64,000 nucleotides of DNA. Origin: Mariniblastus fucicola (lineage in GTDB: Bacteria > Planctomycetota > Planctomycetia > Pirellulales > Pirellulaceae). The notes beneath the pieces were generated by a model. It was not told the DNA's origin. It saw nothing but the letters and a program-made list of their open reading frames with translations, and did no database searches. Below, piece by piece: positions 1 to 8,657 of this stretch. Both the position numbers and the translations under genes were made by a program. Positions within the stretch are counted from its first letter, which is position 1, and each line of letters opens with the position of its first letter. The stretch is taken from assembly GCF_008087665.1 (NCBI RefSeq), contig NZ_CP042912.1, positions 4,526,001-4,590,000 of the forward strand. Reading direction: 5' to 3'.

Positions 1-784
1 ACTCGACGGTGAACCAGTAGATCCGTCCGGCGTAAGTCAGCAACTGATCTGCATGCTTGTTAATCGCCTGGATCTCGATCGCGTCCGTGACGCCAACCAG
101 TCGTTGATCGCGTCGTTCGTAAATCAGATCGCGAGCCCGACCGTGGTTTTGCATTACATTGGCAACGGCTGGAATCGTGAACGTTGCAACGTGACCAGCA
201 ACATCATGCCCAATGTCAGGCTCTTCAAGATAGTCCGTCCCCAGCGGGCGCATGAACGTTGTCACAGGAAAAAATCGCCGCGAGTGACAGGTGAAAAAAA
301 GCTCAGCCGGAATGATCTCCTTGACGGTCGCCAGCTGCCATCCCGTTTGCTGATAGATGCGTGCGTTGAGCAACCAGTAGTTCGGAATCATCGCCGCTCC
401 GATCTCGAACAGCGCTTCTCCCTGCAAATATTCGCGACAGGCGAACTCATGTTTCGTTTTCTGCTGCTGAGCGACCAGGCAGGCCCAGCTAAGATGTTCC
501 TCGAACGTGTAACCGTCGTAATTTTGCGAGTTCGCGTAGTGCTTCAAATCAACCGTCAGGTCAGTGAACTCGCCAATGCTGAACTGTTCGCCCGCGGCGC
601 ATGCCTCCAGATAAGACTGGCGCTTTTCTACAGGAATCGGCCACGGAACATCTTCATTGTCGAGCGTCTGACTCAACAAGGCCACTAACTCATCGTGCGG
701 TATCGGCCCGACAGCAGACAGCTCGATTCCGTTCTGGTCGGCGAAGCGTTGATAGTCGTCCTGATTGAAGATTGATATGCTCAT
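1..784 (-). CDS. phhA: Phenylalanine 4-monooxygenase (aromatic amino acid hydroxylase), C-terminus cut off by window edge
   Basis: Reading the minus strand from the ATG at 784 gives 261 codons open to the window edge. The protein is a pterin- and iron-dependent aromatic amino acid hydroxylase; in bacteria this family normally converts phenylalanine to tyrosine. The iron site is visible as HDVAGH (His193, His198), just after the FFPVTTFMR and DYLEEPDIGHD stretch. The third ligand, Glu261 of YWFTVE, is the last residue in the window. No N-terminal ACT regulatory domain is present, as usual for bacterial enzymes. The start overlaps the hemC stop by four bases (ATGA), so translation is probably coupled to hemC. 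The remaining C-terminal part lies outside the window. Tyr or Trp specificity cannot be excluded from sequence alone. Confidence 0.9.
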   Translation of the reverse strand, partial: MSISIFNQDDYQRFADQNGIELSAVGPIPHDELVALLSQTLDNEDVPWPIPVEKRQSYLEACAAGEQFSIGEFTDLTVDLKHYANSQNYDGYTFEEHLSWACLVAQQQKTKHEFACREYLQGEALFEIGAAMIPNYWLLNARIYQQTGWQLATVKEIIPAELFFTCHSRRFFPVTTFMRPLGTDYLEEPDIGHDVAGHVATFTIPAVANVMQNHGRARDLIYERRDQRLVGVTDAIEIQAINKHADQLLTYAGRIYWFTVE

Positions 785-1719
785 GGCTCCGACTTTGCCG
801 CGGCCAACAGTTTGTCGGCTCCGGCGGCGATCAATTTTTCCGCTACGGAAATTCCAAGTAGCTCATAGTCATTCAGCGGCGCCGAATCACTGGCCTCGGT
901 TCTTATTTTACCATCCCGGCTGAGCACGACACCGGTGAGCGTCAGCGTAGTTCCGGTTATATCACAACGAGCCCCGACCGGAGCCAGGCAACCTGCAAAC
1001 AGCCGCCGCAACATCGCGCGTTCGGCCAACGCAGACGAAAAACTTTCGGGGTGATTCAATTTGGCAACCGCCGCAACGGTGGCTTCGTCGTCGGCCCGCG
1101 TTTCCAGCCCGAGTGCTCCCTGGCCAACCGCCGGCAACAGCACGTTTCGATCAAAGCGAAATGAAATTCGGTCGGCCAGTCCCAACCGTGTCAGGCCCGC
1201 TGCCGCCAATACGATCACGTCGAACTCGCCCGAATCCAGTTTCGCCAGTCGCGTGTCGACGTTGCCGCGAATGTCCCGGATGTCGAGATCCGGACGCAAG
1301 TTCAGAATCTGGGCGGCACGACGAACTGAGCCTGTTCCTACGATGGCTTTCTGCGGCAGCGACTCCAGTGAATTGAGCGTGGAACCGACGGGCCCGCAAA
1401 TCGCGTCTTCGGTTGTTTCTCGTGGCGGAATCGCGGTAATCGAAAGTCCATCCGCATCTTCGGTGGGCAAGTCTTTCAAGCTATGAACCGCCAAGTCGAT
1501 TTCTTTGGCGTCGAGCGCGACCTGAAGTTGCTTTGTGAACAGGCCCTGACCGCCGATCTGAGCCAGTGGTCCGGTCTGCACATCTCCCTGCGTTTTAATC
1601 TGGATCAGTTCGACGACGTTGCCAAGTTTCTCAAGCTCAGCTTTGACCCAATTGCTTTGCCACATCGCAAGTTTACTGCCGCGAGTTCCAAGTCGAATGG
1701 TTTGGGGAGTGGAAGACAT
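781..1719 (-). CDS. hemC: Hydroxymethylbilane synthase (porphobilinogen deaminase)
   Basis: This 312-residue cytosolic enzyme polymerises four porphobilinogen units into hydroxymethylbilane in heme and tetrapyrrole synthesis. The N-terminus has the family signature LGTRGSKLAMWQ, the middle has HSLKDLPT, and the C-terminal third has FAGCLAPVGA, where Cys244 should carry the dipyrromethane cofactor. Length matches the family. The ATG at 1719 sits right before the signature, so this start is secure. The downstream phenylalanine hydroxylase start overlaps its stop by four bases, a pairing of genes with no obvious shared pathway. The 144 bases between it and comF probably carry its promoter; I could not pick one with confidence. 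Confidence 0.97.
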   Translation of the reverse strand: MSSTPQTIRLGTRGSKLAMWQSNWVKAELEKLGNVVELIQIKTQGDVQTGPLAQIGGQGLFTKQLQVALDAKEIDLAVHSLKDLPTEDADGLSITAIPPRETTEDAICGPVGSTLNSLESLPQKAIVGTGSVRRAAQILNLRPDLDIRDIRGNVDTRLAKLDSGEFDVIVLAAAGLTRLGLADRISFRFDRNVLLPAVGQGALGLETRADDEATVAAVAKLNHPESFSSALAERAMLRRLFAGCLAPVGARCDITGTTLTLTGVVLSRDGKIRTEASDSAPLNDYELLGISVAEKLIAAGADKLLAAAKSEP

Positions 1720-1863
1720 TTTGAATCTTGGGGCTGCAGTCGCTGTTCGTTTTGGTGTGTCAGTCGAAGCAATTCGACATCGAAATCGCGCCGTTCAACT
1801 TTGAACACGCGACGGCAACATCCTAACGCTCAGCGTCGGTCGCATGAACAGGGCTGGGCAAAT

Positions 1864-2637
1864 TCAGCCGTCCGTGCGAGGCCGAAAGCTTCCCGTTCCG
1901 CGGGCCACGATGGCACAGTGTGCAGATGCGGCACCTGACTTTCGCAGCATCTTTGCCAATTCGCTAAGGGTTGCCCCGGAAGTCATCACGTCGTCCACGA
2001 TCACGACCCGTGCTTTCTCGACGGTCACCAGTGGCTTGAGCGTGAACGCATTTTTGACGTTCGAAAACCGTTTGGGCCCGGACAAGGTTCCTTGCTTGTC
2101 CGTCAATCGCTCGCAGCGCAACATTCCGTCGGCGATCGCCACACCGGTGGTTGATCGAACTCCTTCGGCGATGACGGCGGAAGCATGAAACCCGCGTTTG
2201 AACCGTCGCCACCAATGAATCGGAACGGGAATCAGGAAGTCGACGTGTTCAAAAAATTCCTGCTGCAATAATCTCAAACCGAGCAAGCGTCCCAACTGAA
2301 ACGCAAGCGATTCGTTCATGTCCCGTTTTAAATCAAGAATCATTCGCTTCAGTAATCCATGGTAGTTGCCTAGCGCGACCGCCGAATCAAATCGCAGTGG
2401 CAGGTCATGACACAGAGCACATCGGTCGCCGAAAGAAGCAGGGCGTTTGATATACGACCCACATTTGGGACATCCCTGTTGCCAGGATTCAGGAAGTCGA
2501 ACCCAGCAGTCGTCGCACCAGTTGGATTCAAATCCGTGTTCGACGAGTTTTGGAGATCGGGGCAAAGGTTCTTCGCAACCGACGCACGCAGCGGGGTACA
2601 GCAATGAAGCCATTTGATTGAGGCTTTGACGAATCAC
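1864..2637 (-). CDS. comF: ComF family protein (double zinc ribbon plus phosphoribosyltransferase fold)
   Basis: A 257-residue ComF-type protein. The N-terminal part has paired cysteines (CVGC, CDDC, CPKC, CALC) that fit the zinc-ribbon region of this family. The C-terminal part has the PRPP-binding loop VVIVDDVMTSGAT at about residues 209-221 and the upstream segment LIPVPIHWWRRFKRGFHAS. ComF proteins are linked to DNA uptake and to DNA processing in competent bacteria, but their biochemical role is poorly defined, so the role here is inferred by family only. The longest frame starts with GTG at 2637; an ATG at 2613, nine codons in, is an equally plausible start. It lies upstream of hemC on the same strand and is divergent from the permease at 2781. 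Confidence 0.88.
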   Translation of the reverse strand: MIRQSLNQMASLLYPAACVGCEEPLPRSPKLVEHGFESNWCDDCWVRLPESWQQGCPKCGSYIKRPASFGDRCALCHDLPLRFDSAVALGNYHGLLKRMILDLKRDMNESLAFQLGRLLGLRLLQQEFFEHVDFLIPVPIHWWRRFKRGFHASAVIAEGVRSTTGVAIADGMLRCERLTDKQGTLSGPKRFSNVKNAFTLKPLVTVEKARVVIVDDVMTSGATLSELAKMLRKSGAASAHCAIVARGTGSFRPRTDG

Positions 2638-2780
2638 GGCGGGGAACTGCCTGGACGGCAGCGATGGGGAGGAGGCCGAATTGACGCTAGCAAAAAATGC
2701 TCTGCTTGCGCCGCTGAACTGCTTCTACAATCCGTCGTAAGAAAGCTCGATCCATTCCAATGTAACGATTACGAAAAACT

Positions 2781-3914
2781 GTGACCATCCTCGACCGATA
2801 TCTTCTGTTCCTGTTCCTGAAGATCTTCTTGGTCTGCTTCACCAGTTTCGTTGGTCTGTTTTTGGTCATTCATCTTTTCAGCAACCTCGACGAACTGGCG
2901 GCGTTGGCCGAACCGAGCGGAGGTTGGACGCAGTTGTTGGCAGATTTCTACATTCCAAGAATCGCCGAACTGTTCGACAAAACGGCCGCCGTGCTGGTGC
3001 TGATCTCAGCCATTTTCGCGGTCAACATGATGCAAAAACGTCGCGAACTGCTGGCTATCGAAGCCGGTGGCATCACACTCCTGCGAGCCATCCGTCCGAT
3101 CATCGTGGCCGCCGTTTGCATCATTGGACTGACAGCCGTCAATCGCGAGTACGTCATTCCGACGCTTAAAGATCGACTCGTTCGCACGCCGCAAAACTGG
3201 CTGGACCAGGGCAAAACCGACATGCTTGTCCAGCAGGATTCCGCGACGGGCATTCGTGTTCGCGGCAAGGAAATTTTGCTGTCTGACAAAATGATCGTGG
3301 AACCCAACGTCCAGATCCCGGCTTCCATCAGCACCAAATTCAGTCGCCTCGCAGCCGCTTCGGCGTCGTTTGAATCGGCCGACCAGACCCATCCTGCCGG
3401 CCTGCGATTGAAACAGGTCAGCCAGCCGACGTCGCTGGCAAGCTTCCGTTCGATCGTGACCGAGACGACGCCCGTTGTCTATTCGCCGTCAGACGCTCCG
3501 TGGCTCGAAGCAGACGAGCTGTTCGTTGTGAGCGACATTTCACTGGAAGAAGCAGCGTTCGGCAATCGACTGGCGTTGTATCGCACGACTCCTGAAATGA
3601 TGGCTGCCGTCCGCAAGCCACGTAGCTGGTTTGGAAACAATCAAAAAGTTGGCTTGCACGTTCGCATACTCCAACCGTTCCTTGACATGACGCTGCTGCT
3701 ACTTGGTCTTCCATTGGCAATGTCAAATTCGGAACGAAATATTTTCGTGGCCGCAGGAATCAGCTTCTCTGTCGTCGCTGCCGTTTCGGTCGTGACGCTG
3801 GCCAGCCAATCACTCGGGACCTACAACCTGATCCAACCGGCGGCTCTGTCTGCCTGGATTCCGCTATTGGTTTTCGTTCCGCTGGCCGTACTCTCCGTGG
3901 GACGGCTACGCTAG
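2781..3914 (+). CDS. LptF/LptG family permease (YjgP/YjgQ)
   Basis: A 377-residue inner-membrane protein of the LptF/LptG family, which forms the transmembrane part of the ABC machine that extracts lipopolysaccharide and sends it to the outer membrane. Two hydrophobic blocks at the N-terminus (about residues 8-30 and 55-75), one near 100-120, then a roughly 160-residue polar domain (the periplasmic beta-jellyroll region of the family) and three hydrophobic segments at the C-terminus (about 295-375) match the family layout. The start is GTG, preceding MTILDRYLLFLFLKIF-like residues; no in-frame ATG fits as well. Only one such gene is present here, so LptF cannot be told from LptG. It is divergent from comF. 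Confidence 0.85.
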   Translation: MTILDRYLLFLFLKIFLVCFTSFVGLFLVIHLFSNLDELAALAEPSGGWTQLLADFYIPRIAELFDKTAAVLVLISAIFAVNMMQKRRELLAIEAGGITLLRAIRPIIVAAVCIIGLTAVNREYVIPTLKDRLVRTPQNWLDQGKTDMLVQQDSATGIRVRGKEILLSDKMIVEPNVQIPASISTKFSRLAAASASFESADQTHPAGLRLKQVSQPTSLASFRSIVTETTPVVYSPSDAPWLEADELFVVSDISLEEAAFGNRLALYRTTPEMMAAVRKPRSWFGNNQKVGLHVRILQPFLDMTLLLLGLPLAMSNSERNIFVAAGISFSVVAAVSVVTLASQSLGTYNLIQPAALSAWIPLLVFVPLAVLSVGRLR

Positions 3915-4067
3915 TCACTGTTTGGTTAACTCAATTCGAGCACGACACGCAGCGAATGAGTGAGTCGGAAATTTGGGCGTAGACTCACTCGTTGCACTCT
4001 TACGCTTCGAGCTTGTTTTATCTGACATTGCCCAGGTTTCTACTGCGGACCTTAAATATCGAACAGA

Positions 4068-4098
4068 CTCTTGCGGGAGCACGAAACTCCCGCAAGAG
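4068..4098. terminator. Perfect 12-bp hairpin between convergent genes
   Basis: CTCTTGCGGGAG and CTCCCGCAAGAG form an uninterrupted 12-bp stem with a 7-base loop. It lies 22 bases past the stop of the minus-strand PEP-CTERM gene and 153 bases past the plus-strand permease. There is no long T-tract on either side, so it may act as a bidirectional or factor-assisted terminator. Confidence 0.6.
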
Positions 4099-4120
4099 CC
4101 CGTCGACAAGGAACATTTCG

Positions 4121-4825
4121 CTATTTTCGACGACGCAGCAGAACCAGTCCGACCAGGCTGACCAGCAATGCTGACGATGGCTCCGGCACAGAGCTGATCG
4201 CGGTTACGGTCCGGTTGAAACCGACAGCCGTTAGCGGATCGTTGTTGATGTTTCCCGTCGAAAGAAAGACTTCGAGATCGTCTGGCGAAGTGAATCCGGT
4301 ACCTGAACCGTCCGCGAAAATGTTGCCCGCGAATGTTGCGGTTTCCTGGGTGTACATTGTCGTGCCGGCGACACCCGGGCCCTGGAGCGTCAAGCTAAAC
4401 GTGGTCGAGACCGACATGTCTGCCGAAACCAGATTGCCGTTATCACTGACGATGTTCGAAAGCTGACCAGAGAAAGTCGCGCCCGGCCCCAAGCCTGTTG
4501 CAAAAATATCGTAGGGGCCCAACGCAGGGTGGGTTTGAGAAAAGACTGCTGAGAAGTCCGTGATATCAGCGACTCCGCCAGCCTCATCCGCCCAGTCAAC
4601 AGTGAACGAACCGACGGCGCTAAGATCAAACACGGTGTCAGCAGGAACGTTAAACGGAGCACCCGTCAGGGGAGAACCGTCCGTAACTCGCACCTGCTGA
4701 TCGGCGACAGCATCAACGGTGAACGAATCCGCCATCAACTGAGCCGACAGTTCATTCTGTCCGGCGAGCATCATCAAAAGACAAAACGAAAGCGCGACAG
4801 AGGAATATTTCAAGATGCTTCTCAT
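4121..4825 (-). CDS. PEP-CTERM sorting domain protein
   Basis: A 234-residue exported protein of unknown function. From the ATG at 4825 the protein begins with a typical signal peptide (MRSILKYSSVALSF, then a hydrophobic run ending near LSA). The C-terminus carries VPEP, a hydrophobic helix and the terminal RRRK, which is the PEP-CTERM tripartite sorting signal recognised by exosortase-type enzymes. The body is rich in Ser, Thr, Gly and Asp with alternating beta-like patterns and no recognised catalytic motif. The frame extends 15 codons further upstream to a TTG, but that would put charged residues ahead of the signal peptide, so the ATG is preferred. No exosortase gene lies in this window. 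Confidence 0.85.
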   Translation of the reverse strand: MRSILKYSSVALSFCLLMMLAGQNELSAQLMADSFTVDAVADQQVRVTDGSPLTGAPFNVPADTVFDLSAVGSFTVDWADEAGGVADITDFSAVFSQTHPALGPYDIFATGLGPGATFSGQLSNIVSDNGNLVSADMSVSTTFSLTLQGPGVAGTTMYTQETATFAGNIFADGSGTGFTSPDDLEVFLSTGNINNDPLTAVGFNRTVTAISSVPEPSSALLVSLVGLVLLRRRK

Positions 4826-5171
4826 GGTATCGATCCCGCGGCAAACTAGATTGATAAACTGACTTTTCAAAAGCCACTTTTTGATCGTAGTCCGCCAGTC
4901 GTCGCGTCGTCATGCCCAACCGTCCCGTTAATCGCAACAAATACTATTGCGAAACCGACAGGGAAATTTCCGACGCCCAAAGCACGTCGCGGTGCAGAAG
5001 AAACCAACCAAACAAATTGAATTTTCCCAATTTGCTCGAAGACCGTCGCAACAGAAACTCAGCCTTATCGGACGAATGGTCGGTCAAAGCCAAACATGTT
5101 CACGCGAAGACAATCGATCGCACGTATTCGTCTCTCACCTCGCATTCGTCAATGCCTAGCTTGAGGTAGCC
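4826..5171. other. Noncoding gap upstream of PEP-CTERM gene
   Basis: About 346 bases between the end of the phosphatase gene and the PEP-CTERM start. Open frames here have no signal peptide, domain or ribosome site that would support them. It should hold the PEP-CTERM promoter on the minus strand, but I see no convincing pair of -35 and -10 boxes. Confidence 0.5.
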
Positions 5172-5975
5172 CTAGATATCCAGGTGTTCCTGCATTGCAG
5201 TGAACAGCTCTTCCGTCGCGGCAGCACAGAATTTGGGTTCGAAGAAATCGACCTGACCGCCGTCAAGTGTCTTCATCACAGCACCGGACTCTTTGAGGAT
5301 CAGCCAACCGGCCGCAATATCCCAACAGTTCAAACCAGTCGCCCAATAAGAATCTGATCTGCCGCAAGCCACGAAGCACAAGTTCAAGGCTGCAGAACCA
5401 AGTCGTCGGATGCTGCCTGCCTGGCCAAGGACTCTCAGAAATCGCTCGACTTCAGGGTGATGCCGATCCACGCTGCTGGAGAAACTGCACACCACGAGGG
5501 CTTTTCCAATTTCGGTGCAACGGCTGTGAGAAATGGCTTTTCCGTTGAGTGTCGCGCCGCCGCCAGAGACCGCGCTGAACATTTCGCCGATGACGGGATC
5601 GTAGACGACACCCGCGATCGTCTCGCCGCCATAGCGGAGCGCGATCGAAACGGAAAACGAATTCAGTTGGTGAACGTAATTTACGGTCCCATCAAGAGGA
5701 TCAACAACCCAACAGAAGACGCCAGGTTTGGTCACGAGGGACTTGTCCGTTGACTCTTCACCCAGAAACTCGTGATCCGGAAAATTCCCCAACAGATACT
5801 CGCTGATCGCCTGCTGAGAATCGAAGTCCGCCTGAGTCACAAGGTCACGCGGCCCCTTTTCGCGGACATCAACCTTGCCCATCCATTCGATTAGCTTATC
5901 GCCGCCGAGTTTGGCCGCAGCCACGGCAGCTTCAAGAAACTCGTTTTTTTGTTGTTGAGAGATATTGTTGGTCAA
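5172..5975 (-). CDS. Inositol monophosphatase family protein
   Basis: A 267-residue magnesium-dependent phosphatase of the inositol monophosphatase / FBPase-like fold. The metal site motifs are all visible: LGEES at about residue 70, DPLDGTVNY near 92-100 and the C-terminal CWDIAAGWLI motif. Family members hydrolyse inositol 1-phosphate, histidinol phosphate, or 3'-phosphoadenosine 5'-phosphate; the substrate here cannot be assigned. The apparent start is TTG at 5975, because an in-frame stop lies two codons upstream and the next ATG is well inside the conserved N-terminal helix. It stands alone between two minus-strand genes. Confidence 0.9.
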   Translation of the reverse strand: MTNNISQQQKNEFLEAAVAAAKLGGDKLIEWMGKVDVREKGPRDLVTQADFDSQQAISEYLLGNFPDHEFLGEESTDKSLVTKPGVFCWVVDPLDGTVNYVHQLNSFSVSIALRYGGETIAGVVYDPVIGEMFSAVSGGGATLNGKAISHSRCTEIGKALVVCSFSSSVDRHHPEVERFLRVLGQAGSIRRLGSAALNLCFVACGRSDSYWATGLNCWDIAAGWLILKESGAVMKTLDGGQVDFFEPKFCAAATEELFTAMQEHLDI

Positions 5976-6096
5976 CGTTTATCCAATCAGGAAGAAAATT
6001 TTGCGGTGTTGCTTGGAGCGGCAAGCAGTGCATGTTAAGCTTTGTTCATCATACCCGGAGCAAGGACATTCTTTATCGGCCTCTTTTCTGTTCCGG

Positions 6097-6132
6097 CCCC
6101 GCCGTACTGTTCGCAGTGCGGCGGGGTTTTTT
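6097..6132 (+). terminator. Strong rho-independent terminator with TTCG loop, orphan on plus strand
   Basis: CCCCGCCGTACTG and CAGTGCGGCGGGG form a 13-bp stem (one T-G wobble) closed by a TTCG tetraloop and followed by six T residues. This orientation terminates plus-strand transcription, yet both flanking genes are on the minus strand. On the minus strand the hairpin lacks a following T-tract. It therefore suggests a short plus-strand transcript starting in 5976-6090. Confidence 0.75.
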
Positions 6133-6165
6133 ATGCGCTGGCCTCTGCATCATACGCGCTGCCCG

Positions 6166-7515
6166 CTAAGTCAGTTTTGCTTTCACCAGTCGTTCTGCCA
6201 AGTCAAAATCGATTGATGCAAGTTCGTCAACGCCATCGACCAACTGGTTGAGAATCTCTTCCTGCACAACACCCTGTCGCTTTGCTTCTGCGTATGGCAA
6301 GTTGTGAAACATCACCAGAGAGTATCTCGGGATGAAGGTTTCCGGAAATCGTTTTTCCAACTCAAACCCGATAGCTTTTTTAAGGTGGAACTTGGGGTCG
6401 ATAACACTCTTCTGCATCGTCGTATGATTTTCAATCGCCATGTCGGCAATCGCATCGGCGTTCGGTTTCCGCAGAGCGCTGAACTCAGGTAGAACAGCTG
6501 CCCAGTCCTCGTCGTACTCATTGAGCAGCCGTAGCAACTCACTGCAATCCTCGAAACCCGAGTTCATTCCCTGCCCATGAAACGGAACGATCGCATGCGA
6601 GGCGTCTCCGAGGATCAAGCCGCAATCAGTATGGTGCCATGGTGAACAGCGGACCGTCCCGAGGATACCGGTCGGGTTGTTGGCGTAGTCCTGTTCGAGT
6701 TCGGGCATCAAAGGAATTGCGCTGGGAAAGTGCGTTTCGAAAAAAGCCTTTACCGCGTCGACGCTATCAAGCGACTGGAAACTCGGCTCGCCTTCTTTAT
6801 GCAAAAACAGCGTCACCGTGAAACTTCCGTCGAGATTCGGCAACGCGATCAGCATGAAGCCGCCGCGAGGCCAAATGTGCAGTGCCTCTTTTTCGATTTG
6901 GTAGGCTCCGTCGACACCGGCTGGGATTTCCAGCTCCTTGTAGTCGTGTTCGAGAAACTCGGAAGTACTCTCGCCGCCGGTCGCGGCAATCAGGTCGCGG
7001 CGCACGCGGGAGCCGGCACCATCAGCTCCAATAACCAGATCGAACGATCTTTCTGTCGTTGATCCATCGACCGTACTCTCGAATTTCGCCACGCGGTTCT
7101 CGAAGTCGATGCCGGCGCATTTTTGGTCAAAGTGAACGTGCACCGGTTCGGCAACGACGGCTTCGTTGACCATCAGGTTGTTTAACTCGCCTCGCGGAAC
7201 CGAGTAGATGACTTCGTGCTCGCGTTGTCCGTATGGAGAAAACTGCATCGAACCATCCTGTTGATGCAACATGCGGCCACACATTGGGATCAGCAGCGGC
7301 TTGACTTTCTCGTAGAGCCCGGCGTCTTGCAAAGCTTTGATGCCGCGTGATGAAAGAGCCAGATTGATCGAGCGTCCGGACGCGACACCCCTGTTCCTTT
7401 CGTCGCTGCGACGTTCGAAAAGGTCGACTTCGTATCCGCGTTTGCCAAGCATCACGCCCAACAATGAGCCGACCAGTCCAGCACCGACAATGACAATTTT
7501 CTTTTCCCGAACCAC
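6166..7515 (-). CDS. kmo: Kynurenine 3-monooxygenase
   Basis: A 449-residue FAD-dependent monooxygenase that hydroxylates L-kynurenine to 3-hydroxykynurenine using NADPH and oxygen. The N-terminal dinucleotide-binding motif is GAGLVG (Gly11, Gly13, Gly16), followed by DLFERR at the end of beta-2. The second FAD motif, LGDASHAIVPFHGQGMNSGFEDC-like, lies at about residues 300-322 and its GQGMN element is typical of this enzyme. Two C-terminal hydrophobic membrane-anchor helices known from the eukaryotic enzyme are not evident. The start is GTG at 7515, two bases after the stop of tryptophan 2,3-dioxygenase, so the two genes are almost certainly co-transcribed and act in successive steps apart from formylkynurenine hydrolysis. 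No kynureninase or formamidase is in the window. Confidence 0.93.
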   Translation of the reverse strand: MVREKKIVIVGAGLVGSLLGVMLGKRGYEVDLFERRSDERNRGVASGRSINLALSSRGIKALQDAGLYEKVKPLLIPMCGRMLHQQDGSMQFSPYGQREHEVIYSVPRGELNNLMVNEAVVAEPVHVHFDQKCAGIDFENRVAKFESTVDGSTTERSFDLVIGADGAGSRVRRDLIAATGGESTSEFLEHDYKELEIPAGVDGAYQIEKEALHIWPRGGFMLIALPNLDGSFTVTLFLHKEGEPSFQSLDSVDAVKAFFETHFPSAIPLMPELEQDYANNPTGILGTVRCSPWHHTDCGLILGDASHAIVPFHGQGMNSGFEDCSELLRLLNEYDEDWAAVLPEFSALRKPNADAIADMAIENHTTMQKSVIDPKFHLKKAIGFELEKRFPETFIPRYSLVMFHNLPYAEAKRQGVVQEEILNQLVDGVDELASIDFDLAERLVKAKLT

Positions 7516-7517
7516 GA

Positions 7518-8618
7518 CTATTCGTCTCCGCGGAAGAAGAAACCGAGCTCCTTGCGAACCTGCTTTGGCAACGGCGGCAGGTCCTCGCGAGGAATCAACA
7601 GCGTGGACAGATTGAACAAATCCAGAAAGACTCTGTTCTTTTTGGTTGTCGCTTCGAGGTAACCGGTTCCTGACGATCCACCAGTCCCGATCTTTGTTCC
7701 CAGCATTCGATGCACCATTACGGCGTGTCGTTGTCGCCAGCGAGTAAACAGGCTGTCGATATCAACCAACAACGTGAGAAACCGAAACCCGGTGTACAGC
7801 AGTGGCTCGTCGCGATACAGATTGATAAACAGAGCCGCAAGGAATCCTTTGTGGGAAAACCGGAGCTCGCCGGCGTCACGAAGTTCGTTGTAACGGTCTT
7901 CATCGAGCATCGACTCGAACCGTTTCCGCGTGTTCTCTACTTCAGCCAACTGAAACTGTTTGTCTTTATCCGAAAGCGTACGGTTGTCTCGAATGATCCG
8001 GGCATCGGAGTCGAGCATCTTTTCAACAGCCTGGCTGTAGGACTCCCAGAAATTGAATCCGCCGATGTTGAACAACGGAGCCCGCTGCAACCAACGATCG
8101 ACCAGTTCCAGAAGGTTCGGACGTTCTTCGACTTCGGCCAACCGTTTCTGGTCGGAGTACGACAATCGCGTTTTGAAGAAAGCACAGTCGGACGCAATGC
8201 GATTCTCCTGCCGAATCCCCATCATGATTTCAATTCGCTTGAACATGATGCTTTGGAAGCCCGACGCCGGAACCAACAGGTCACGGAACTCAAGAAAATC
8301 CAGCGGCGTGATCGTTTCGATGACTTCGATCTGTTCGATCAGGACTCGCTGGATCGTTTTGATACGAGCAAGAAGATGCAACATGCGTCCCATCTTTTTG
8401 TCTTCGACGACTTCGCTGGAAAGAATCCGAATGATCTCATGAAACTCAAACACGATCTGCTTGAACCACAGCTCATAGGTCTGATGCGTAATGATGAACA
8501 GCATCTCATCATGAGCCGGTTTGCCAACCTTTTCGCTTTCGAGTTCCTGGGCATCAAGGATCTTGTCCAAGCGCAGGTATTCCCGGTAGTACAACCCGGG
8601 AGGTTTCTTGTCGTCCAT
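7518..8618 (-). CDS. kynA: Tryptophan 2,3-dioxygenase
   Basis: A 366-residue heme dioxygenase that opens the indole ring of L-tryptophan to N-formylkynurenine, the first step of the kynurenine pathway. Family marks are the ITHQTYELWFKQ segment containing the distal His45, the LLVPASGFQS segment near residue 115, the heme-ligand region RHAVMVHRMLG near residue 300, and GTGGSSGTGYL directly after it. The N-terminus LYYREYLRLDKIL is also typical. The ATG at 8618 gives the expected length. It lies 39 bases after the exported oxidoreductase and two bases before kmo, consistent with one transcript. The upstream sequence is A-rich and lacks a clear Shine-Dalgarno site. Confidence 0.95.
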   Translation of the reverse strand: MDDKKPPGLYYREYLRLDKILDAQELESEKVGKPAHDEMLFIITHQTYELWFKQIVFEFHEIIRILSSEVVEDKKMGRMLHLLARIKTIQRVLIEQIEVIETITPLDFLEFRDLLVPASGFQSIMFKRIEIMMGIRQENRIASDCAFFKTRLSYSDQKRLAEVEERPNLLELVDRWLQRAPLFNIGGFNFWESYSQAVEKMLDSDARIIRDNRTLSDKDKQFQLAEVENTRKRFESMLDEDRYNELRDAGELRFSHKGFLAALFINLYRDEPLLYTGFRFLTLLVDIDSLFTRWRQRHAVMVHRMLGTKIGTGGSSGTGYLEATTKKNRVFLDLFNLSTLLIPREDLPPLPKQVRKELGFFFRGDE

Positions 8619-8657
8619 TTTTATCTTGAAGTTGGTGGTGTTGGCGGGCGAAAGACG

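Noticed and set aside
53-688. Plus-strand open frame of 211 codons at the left edge
   Set aside because: It is antisense to the phenylalanine hydroxylase gene, which carries clear iron-ligand motifs on the minus strand.
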